From Parasponia andersonii (taxonomy: Eukaryota > Streptophyta > Magnoliopsida > Rosales > Cannabaceae): DNA of 64,000 nt. Positions 57,421 to 64,000 of this stretch are shown in pieces (within the stretch, counting starts at the first letter, position 1; every line of letters starts with the position of its first letter). The position numbers were made by a program, and so were the translations under genes. A model generated the notes under the pieces. It was not told where the DNA came from and did not search any database. It worked only from the letters and a program-made list of their open reading frames with translations. Where the stretch lies: NCBI GenBank assembly GCA_002914805.1, contig JXTB01000036.1:374660-438659 (forward strand), in the 5' to 3' direction.

Positions 57421-58320
57421 TACCCTTGTCTTAGAACTTTGTTCGCAAGTGCCTGCCCCCCGGAATGGTTTCTACATATTTCTTCGTGACTTTCCCTTAT
57501 AATGAAGTGTGTTTTTTCTTCATCGACAGATAATAACAACGGCGAACTAAAACTTCTTCGATAAAGCTTCTCATCATAGATGACATAGCGAGCTGCCTTC
57601 ATTCGAAGTCGTTTTGCATCGTCTTTGTTTTCGGGAAGGTCGCCATTTTGTATATACTCCATTATAGGATCCATCCATGATGGTTTCTTGTCAACTGGCA
57701 TGGTTATTTGGGGCTCTACTTCGATACTTAGTTTTGCAAGAACTTCGACAGGGACCACCTTTCGTAATTCGACATCTTTTGTTGAGGCGAACTTAGCTAG
57801 AGCATCTGCCCGAGTATTTTTAATGCGAGGAAGAAGTTGAATATTATAGGCAGTAAATATCGAGAAGAGTCTTCGTACCTCCTTTAAATAAGCCATCATT
57901 TTTTCTCCTCTTGCTTGATAATCGTCGATCATTTGACAAACGACTAGTTGGGAATCGCTGTATACCTCAATCATTTCGACCTTCATTTCTCATGTGAGCT
58001 TTAGCCCAACTATCAGCACTTCATATTCTGCCTCATTATTTATTGCTGAAAATTTAAAGCGAAGTGCACAATAAATATTGTGCCCTTCAGGACTGATTAG
58101 TACTAAGCCCGCAACGGCTCCATTCTCGTTTGACGATCCATCAACGTAAAGTTTCCACAATTTTGATAAATCTATAGCAGGTTTTTAAAATTACTTCTAT
58201 GGAAACATTAACATCATATGTGAATTCTGCAATGAAATCTGCGAGAGCTTGCCCTTTAATCGCAGTGCGAGATTGAAAATTGATGTCAAACTGACTCAAC
58301 TCAATTGCCCACTTAAGTAG
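57420..58320 (-). pseudogene. Element C additional RNase H region and linker
   Basis: Minus-strand blocks EMIEVYSDSQLVVCQMIDDYQARGEKM and IKNTRADALAKFAS are the C-terminal half of the Tat additional RNase H. Further upstream the NNEAEYEVLI-type start and a DGSSNENGAV-like segment are recognisable around 58,000-58,150. Broken. Confidence 0.75.
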
Positions 58321-59600
58321 TCATCCTGAAGCTTCAGGTTTTTGCAAAACCTGCTTTAACGGAAAATTCGTGAAAACTTTAACGGAGTACGCATGAAAAT
58401 AAGGTCGAAGCTTCTTGGATGCAACGATGAGTGCTAATGCCAACTTCTCCATCTCTGGATATCTTGTTACGGTATCGAGTAATCTTTTATTTACATAATA
58501 TACCGATCGCTGTATCTTTTCTTCTTCTCGAATTAATGTAGCACTTGTCGCATATTTGGAAACAACGAGGTATAAATACAATTCTTCCCCTGGGTTTGGC
58601 TTCGATAAGAGTAGAGGAGAACCTAAGTGTGCTTTCAATTCTCGAAATGCCTGCTCATATTCTTCCGTCCATTCGAACCTCTTCGAACCTTTCAGTACTT
58701 CGAAGAATGGTTGGCACTTATCTGTTGACCTGGATACAAATCGACTTAAAGCAGCCACTCTTCCCGCTAGGCTTTGAACGTCTTTGGGTTTATGGGGGGA
58801 TTGTATATTGATTAGTGCTTGTTTCTTCTGGGGATTAGCTTCGATTCCTCGCTGGTTGACCAAGAACCTCAGGAATTTTCTAGATCCTACCCCGAATGCC
58901 AATTCTGGGGGTTTAGCCTCATCTGATATTTTCGATGAATGTTGAACATCTCATCAAGATGCTTGATGTGATCTTCAGCTCCCTTCGATTTCACCAGTAT
59001 GTCATCAACATATACTTCCATTGTCTTGCCAATTTGCTTTACAAACATCATATTCACAAGATGCTGATAAGTCGCTCCCGCATTGATGAGTCCAAAAGGT
59101 ATCTTCTTGTAACAGTATAATCCTCAGTCAGTGATGAACAAAGTATGCTCCTCATCAGACTCATACATAGGGATTTGATTATATCCAAAATATGCGTCTA
59201 TAAAGCTTAACAGTTCATGTCCCGACGTCGCATCTACGAGTTAGTCGATTCTCGGAAGGGAAAAACTGTCCTTCGGGCACGCCTTGTTGAGGTCGGTGAA
59301 ATCAATACAAGTTCTCTACTTCCCGTTGGGTTTCTTTACTAAAACTGGGTTTGCAAGCCATTTTGGATAGAAAGATTTCCTAATGAATCCAATCTCGAGC
59401 AGCTTCTCTACCTCTTCTTTCAATGTGACGTAACGTTCTGGATTCATGGCTTTTCTTTTTGCCGCACAGGCTTCCTCGTTGTATCTATATTGAGGCAGTG
59501 ACACATAATATTCAGATCAATCTCCACCATATCCGAATGTTGCCATGCGAAGATATCCAAATTTGATTTCAGAAAAGCGATTAATGAAGCTCGCACGGGT
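58321..59600 (-). pseudogene. Element C reverse-transcriptase region
   Basis: Minus-strand blocks in order are FAWQHSDMVEIDLNI before RT, KEEVEKLLEIGFIRKSFYPKWLANPVLVKKPNGK (fingers), a palm region around 59,000-59,250, and the thumb and connection FLVNQRGIEANPQKKQALI to QSLAGRVAALSRFVSRSTDKC and SVYYVNKRLLDTVTRYPEMEKLALALI. Typical of Tat RT. Broken in several places. Confidence 0.85.
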
Positions 59601-59890
59601 TCTTGAAGCTTCGCTTCGATTTTAAGAGCCTTCGAAGACCTATTGATTGGCAAATCTTCCAAGTCTTCTATAGGTCTAGTTTTGACCTCACTATCAATTT
59701 CTCGAGGGTCGAGGTCATCAATTGACGTTCTGCTTGACGCTTCGCCTGATACTTCTGATGCTTTCCTTGATGTTTCTCCTTGTAGCTGGACCATCATTGT
59801 GCGAGGTGTCATATCTTTTGTTGCGAGCTTTATTAAGTTATTATAACAAGTCCTCACATCATATTGGTTACCACGCACCTCGCCTACTCC

Positions 59891-60307
59891 TTATTGAGTT
59901 GAGAATTTCATAGTGAGATGATAGATCGAAGTTACTGCTCGAAATTCCCTCAGTGTCAGTCCTCCTAGTACAGCATTAAATACAGAGGGGCAATCCACAA
60001 CTAAGAATTGGGTCATTATTATTGAAACCCTAGGATAGGTTCCAATGTTGACCATTAACTCAATCATGCCCCTAGGCATTATGATGTTTCCAGTAAATCC
60101 ATAAAGTGGGGTGACAGCAGGATTCAGATCGCTTTCACTCAACCCCATCTTCTTGAAGGCGTCATAGTACAGGATGTCGACAGCGCTGCCATTATTGACC
60201 AATACTCGCCATAGCTGCGTGCTTCCACAGTTGATCTTTATGACCAATGCATGATTGTGTGGGTAATAGACCTCCCTGGCATCCTGCTCTGTAAAGATAA
60301 TATCCAT
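59891..60307 (-). pseudogene. Element C protease region
   Basis: The minus strand encodes IIFTEQDAREVYYPHNHALVI, a GSAVDILYYDAFKKMGL segment and FLVVDCPSVFNAVLGGLTLREF, the two halves of a plant Gypsy retropepsin. Part of a broken element. Confidence 0.8.
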
Positions 60308-60367
60308 ATCCGGTACCCGTTGAAGCTTTCATGGTCGCTGTTCAAGATACATGACATTAGTTAATGG

Positions 60368-62270
60368 TTATTGTTGCACTTCTCGTGTGTACCTATCTTG
60401 CGCTCTCTTCGAATTTCCACCGATGTGCGGGCCTCCAAAAATAGTTCGCACCTCATATTGAATTTCTGGAGGTCGCTGTCGGTCTTCTTCTCGCCTTTTA
60501 TTGTTCAGTTTAGTGTACTGCCGCAGCCGTCCTTCTTTAATTAATCTTTCGATTTCATCTTTTAAAGCAAAGCAGTTATTGGTATCGTATCTAATGTCAT
60601 TGTGATACCGACAGAACTTGTTGGGGTCGCACTTCGCTCTATCTCTTTTCATCGGTTCCGGTTGACGATACCTCTCTTGATGGTTCGTGACCGCATAAAT
60701 ATGATCTATAGGTGTGTTCAGTTTAGTATAGTTGTTGAACCTCATGGGAGCTTTTGGAACCTCCTGCTTTTTTTGTTTGGGCTGATTTTTAGTCGTTTGT
60801 TCATTACTCCTTTTATTCGACCTTTTATTATTATTGTTGTTTATGGTCGCATCTTTAGCAGCATCCTTTCTTCCTTTCTTTGTGACCTTATTAAGATTTT
60901 CGCGTGAAGATTCCACCTTTAGATGCTGACTAACTCTACGATAGAAGTCTTCAAGGGTTCTGCATTCTCGCTCAAGTAAATCTTCCTAGAGTTTAGTTTC
61001 TAGTTGCACCCCAGCCATCATTAGAGTTCAAACTCTTCCTTCAGATGGGTTGTTGACCTTTGCCAATTCTGAGGTAAAGTGAGTTAGGTTAGATCGTAGA
61101 GTTTCTTCTTGACCTTGCCAAATAGCAGACAGACTGACCAATGGAACAGTGAAATTCTTCGCAGCCTGAAATTGCCTCAAGAATGCAGTCTGGAGCTGTT
61201 GCTAGGACGAGATTGAGCCGGATTTGAGTCTTCGGAACCACTTCTTCGCTGCTCCTATGAGAGTTACAGTAAAATACCTGCAACGTGCGAGATCATCGAT
61301 ACGATGTAGTTCCATCAGGTCGTTGAAGTGATCCATATGATCCTGCAGATCGGTTTTCCCATAAAAAGTATTTATGGTAGGAAGTTTGAATCCGGCAGGT
61401 AAGGTAGCAGCTCGAACCTCCTCGCTGAATGGCGATTGACAATACCCATCAGCGAGCTCATCGTCCTAGTCGGCAAGTGCATCTAACGCGATCCTCAAAT
61501 TGTGAACATCGATGTTCGGAGGGAGAGGGAGAATATTATCTTTTGCTGATAGTAGGGGTGGCCCTTGGTTGTTATCGTGATTTAAGGCAGATTGGTCAGG
61601 CAGGTTCTGCTGCGACCTTTGTGGGGTTTCCATTAAAATAGTGCGATAAGATCGACTTCGATCGTTGAGATGCGATGTGGATCATTCTTGACTTCGTCGC
61701 TATTCTAGATGTTGTATTAGGTCTGTAGGATTCTATCGAGATTCCCTACTAATCCTTTCAAAGACACTCCTCAATTGTCGTTTTTGCTCGTTGTTTAGAC
61801 CATTACGATTGATGGTTGCTCTTCAAGAAGATTGTCAACGATTATGATTTGTGCTCAAACTTTCAGTTCCAGATTTCAGAGGCAAGTCTGCGACCTTACC
61901 TTTTCCCTTGGAGGTGCGATCTCTATGACGCTCCTGCCGGGCTTTATGCTGGTCGCAGTTTCCTGTCTCTAGGATCTGAATTTCTCTCAGGTTGTTGAGC
62001 AGGACATTCTCTGGGACGTCCATGCTATGGTGGAGTTAGTATCTGTTCCTCAGCAAGTCGTCATAGAGAGTCATTAATCTGACTTATAATTTGCTGAAAG
62101 TTCACCAGTGCTTCCTCCGTACGATCCTGTCTCTGGACAATATTTTCTAGTGCGGTCACGGCAGGCTGATCCTGAGCAAGATCTACCTATGCAGCAACAG
62201 TACTTTGGGGATGATTTTGGCTAGTTCTGGTGTTTCTGGTAGTATTTCTAGTGTTTACCATTGTTAAAAG
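60368..62270 (-). pseudogene. Element C gag region
   Basis: The 3' part of gag is a Lys/Asn-rich stretch followed by CDPNKFCRYHNDIRYDTNNC, the Cys/His segment typical of Tat gag, and ALKDEIERLIKEGRL. Upstream, scattered capsid-like pieces continue toward the 5' LTR. Broken. Confidence 0.7.
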
Positions 62271-62322
62271 AAGCGAAATTGACAAATTTTTCTGCTGGAA
62301 TAGCCCTTCTTCTAGCGCCAAT

Positions 62323-62928
62323 TATTGACGGAGGTTTTGTCAACAATGAATTTAAGAATTTGTAAGATGTGACTTGTGTGTGAAAATGGTTGATCAATCA
62401 AAGTATGTCAAAGAGACAAGAATTTTATAGTTGTTTGGCCCCAAAAAAGATGAGCCTACGTCTACTGTTATTCACTATTTTCTGGAAGATTACAAGAGAG
62501 TGCAGAGTATATTCAGAAAGTGAGTCCTTAAGTTTTTCCCAAAAAGATCGATCCCCCACGACAGTATTGATCTTCCCCTTATATAGTTGAAGGTAGTTCA
62601 ATATTTCCCGATTATAAAAACGGGTAAGTGTATAATCAGAAAATATAATTTGAATAACAATATAACTGGGTAATAACTTAAATGAAATGACTGGTCAATT
62701 TTGAAAGAGAAATTTTTGTTTCCCTTTCTTTGTAGATTATCTGCTTGACGAATATTAGTCTGGTTTCCTTTTCATTCTGATCGCACTTAACTCGTTCAGA
62801 GGAAGGTCGCACTTTATTCAGAGGGAGGTCGCATTCGACTTACTCAGAAGAGGTCGCACGAGTTCTATTAGTCGCTAACTTTCTCTTTCTGGCATTAACC
62901 AATATATAGGTTTTTAGACCGCACAACA
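62323..62928 (-). repeat. Element C right (5') LTR
   Basis: Starts TATTGACGGAGG (variant of the TGTTGACGG start in the left copy) and ends GCACAACA. Pairs with 51,862-52,485 along its full length. Confidence 0.9.
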
Positions 62929-64000
62929 CTGATGTATAATAACAATAAACAATGCTAATTAAGTCATATATTAAAAAAATAATTTTTTTACTAAGAAAAA
63001 TATAAATTTTAAGTAATAAAAATTGATCGTCTATCTAAAATCTTCATATCTTTCTTCTCTGTAAGTTATCCACTTGATTTATTCCCTATCGGATCTCCCT
63101 CTCCGATGGGATTTAACAGAAGTTTTTTTTTTCTTTTTTTTTTTTCACCTTTTCGTTCTAATGATCCTTCATTTTGTACAGAGATTTTTGTCCTCCTAAT
63201 TTATTTCTATGGAAGTTTTTCCATTCATAATCTAGATTATTGTGGGTTTAGTTTATCGTTATTAGTTTTAATCAGTTTATTATGGGTTTTTTTTTTATAT
63301 AGACTTAAACTTTCCAAGAACCATTAATAATAGAAAATATGTCGTCAAAGGTTACTACCCAGGTGGTAGAGGGTTATCTGAAAAAGTGAAAAGAAATACT
63401 ATGATGGAGTTACTACCCAGTTTATTCCTTTCTAAGCATTAGTTGAATCAATAATTTGATCGGCTCTTTTTCTCATGATTTATGTTAATTTGGTCTTTGT
63501 ATTTATTACTGGAATGAATGAAATTATTTGTTACTAGAAAAAGGAAATAATAATTGAGTATTTAAAGATAATACATCAAGTCCCTGAGAAAGAATATGCT
63601 TAATCCTATTTAATATAAGGAATCCAAATTTAGGGATATTTATCCAATCTAATTCACATCTTTTTTAGCATATTACATCTGATTCTTACTAAGTGTGAAT
63701 CTTCAAAATCGCATTCAATATAATCAACGTAGAACCTTTTAACTAATCCAATCTAATCTGCGAATGTATGGATTAGATCGATTACTTTTAATTGATTACT
63801 TATGTCAAATTAATAATGTCTTATAACTGAACTTTATGTTGGTTTTTTGTAGATTATTTATTTTTTAACACAAATTTTGGTCTTTATATTTTAAAAAATA
63901 TTAATCATATCTGGTAGATTTATAATAACATTTTACACCTTAATCTATAATCAATAGAAAATTTTACAATATATATGAATTATAAAAAAAATACATAAAT
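62929..64000. other. AT-rich intergenic DNA
   Basis: No coding region is supported. There are T runs around 63,123-63,146 and many TA/AT tracts. A short frame at 63,106-63,327 is low-complexity Phe/Leu and not credible. Confidence 0.5.

Larger units (their letters stand above)
51862..62928 (-). mobile_element. Element C: near full-length Tat-type Ty3/Gypsy retrotransposon (fossil)
   Basis: About 11.07 kb with LTRs at 51,862-52,485 and 62,323-62,928. Orientation is minus. The primer-site-like stretch beside the right (5') LTR reads TTGGCGCTAGAAGAAGGGC on the minus strand, and a purine-rich tract lies beside the left (3') LTR. From the 5' end the parts are gag (about 60,370-62,270), protease, reverse transcriptase, RNase H and integrase (about 56,880-57,290), then a long 3' non-pol region with a plus-strand ORF (about 52,920-55,668). 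This order, with an antisense ORF before the 3' LTR, is characteristic of the Tat lineage. It is broken many times in pol. The LTRs differ by several percent and by one indel of roughly 20 bases, so it is of moderate age. A GTATA lies just left of 51,862 and again five bases outside the right LTR. Confidence 0.9.

Overview
The window is nuclear DNA from a flowering plant, most likely a eudicot. Host genes carry many short GT-AG introns, intergenic DNA is very AT-rich, (GA)n tracts are frequent, and all recognisable host proteins are plant families. I cannot name the species. About a third of the window is LTR-retrotransposon fossil of the Ty3/Gypsy Tat type.

Layout. 1-3,660 is AT-rich intergenic DNA. 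4,340-7,274 (+) is NPGR1, a TPR protein of the NO POLLEN GERMINATION family. 8,663-9,819 (-) is a three-exon gene for a 77-residue SVIP-type p97-interacting protein. 10,631-14,576 is a shortened LTR element (A, minus orientation) whose interior keeps mainly a spliced antisense ORF. 14,862-17,086 (+) is a plant AKAP17A-like gene with a GC-AG intron. 18,439-19,281 (-) and 20,006-20,806 (+) are a head-to-head ZCF37-like pair. 23,457-36,728 is a rearranged accessory block: short repeats, a LINE scrap, an F-box pseudogene, a degraded repeat region and a 3'-truncated Tat element (B, plus orientation, 31,293 to about 35,850). It is bracketed by two almost identical 867-bp direct repeats. 37,128-39,829 (-) is GPN2/QQT1 in nine coding exons. 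42,790-44,830 is a degenerate tandem array of about 340-bp units next to an intact tRNA-Pro(UGG) gene at 44,870-44,941 (-). 46,106-47,505 (+) is WLIM1. 48,391-50,675 (-) is an At3g12350-type F-box gene. 51,862-62,928 is a near full-length but broken Tat element (C, minus orientation) with both LTRs, gag-pol remains and a plus-strand antisense ORF. The rest is AT-rich intergenic DNA.

The host genes do not form one pathway. Their roles are a PI4K-complex scaffold (NPGR1), a p97 adaptor (SVIP), a splicing-related protein (AKAP17A), an RNA polymerase II assembly GTPase (GPN2), an actin bundler (WLIM1), an SCF adaptor (F-box) and two small membrane-anchored ZCF37 proteins.

The most unusual signals are the 867-bp repeats around an 11.3-kb block (very recent rearrangement or assembly artefact), antisense spliced ORFs in two Tat-type elements, and the divergent ZCF37 pair in which one copy has lost its tail by a frame change.
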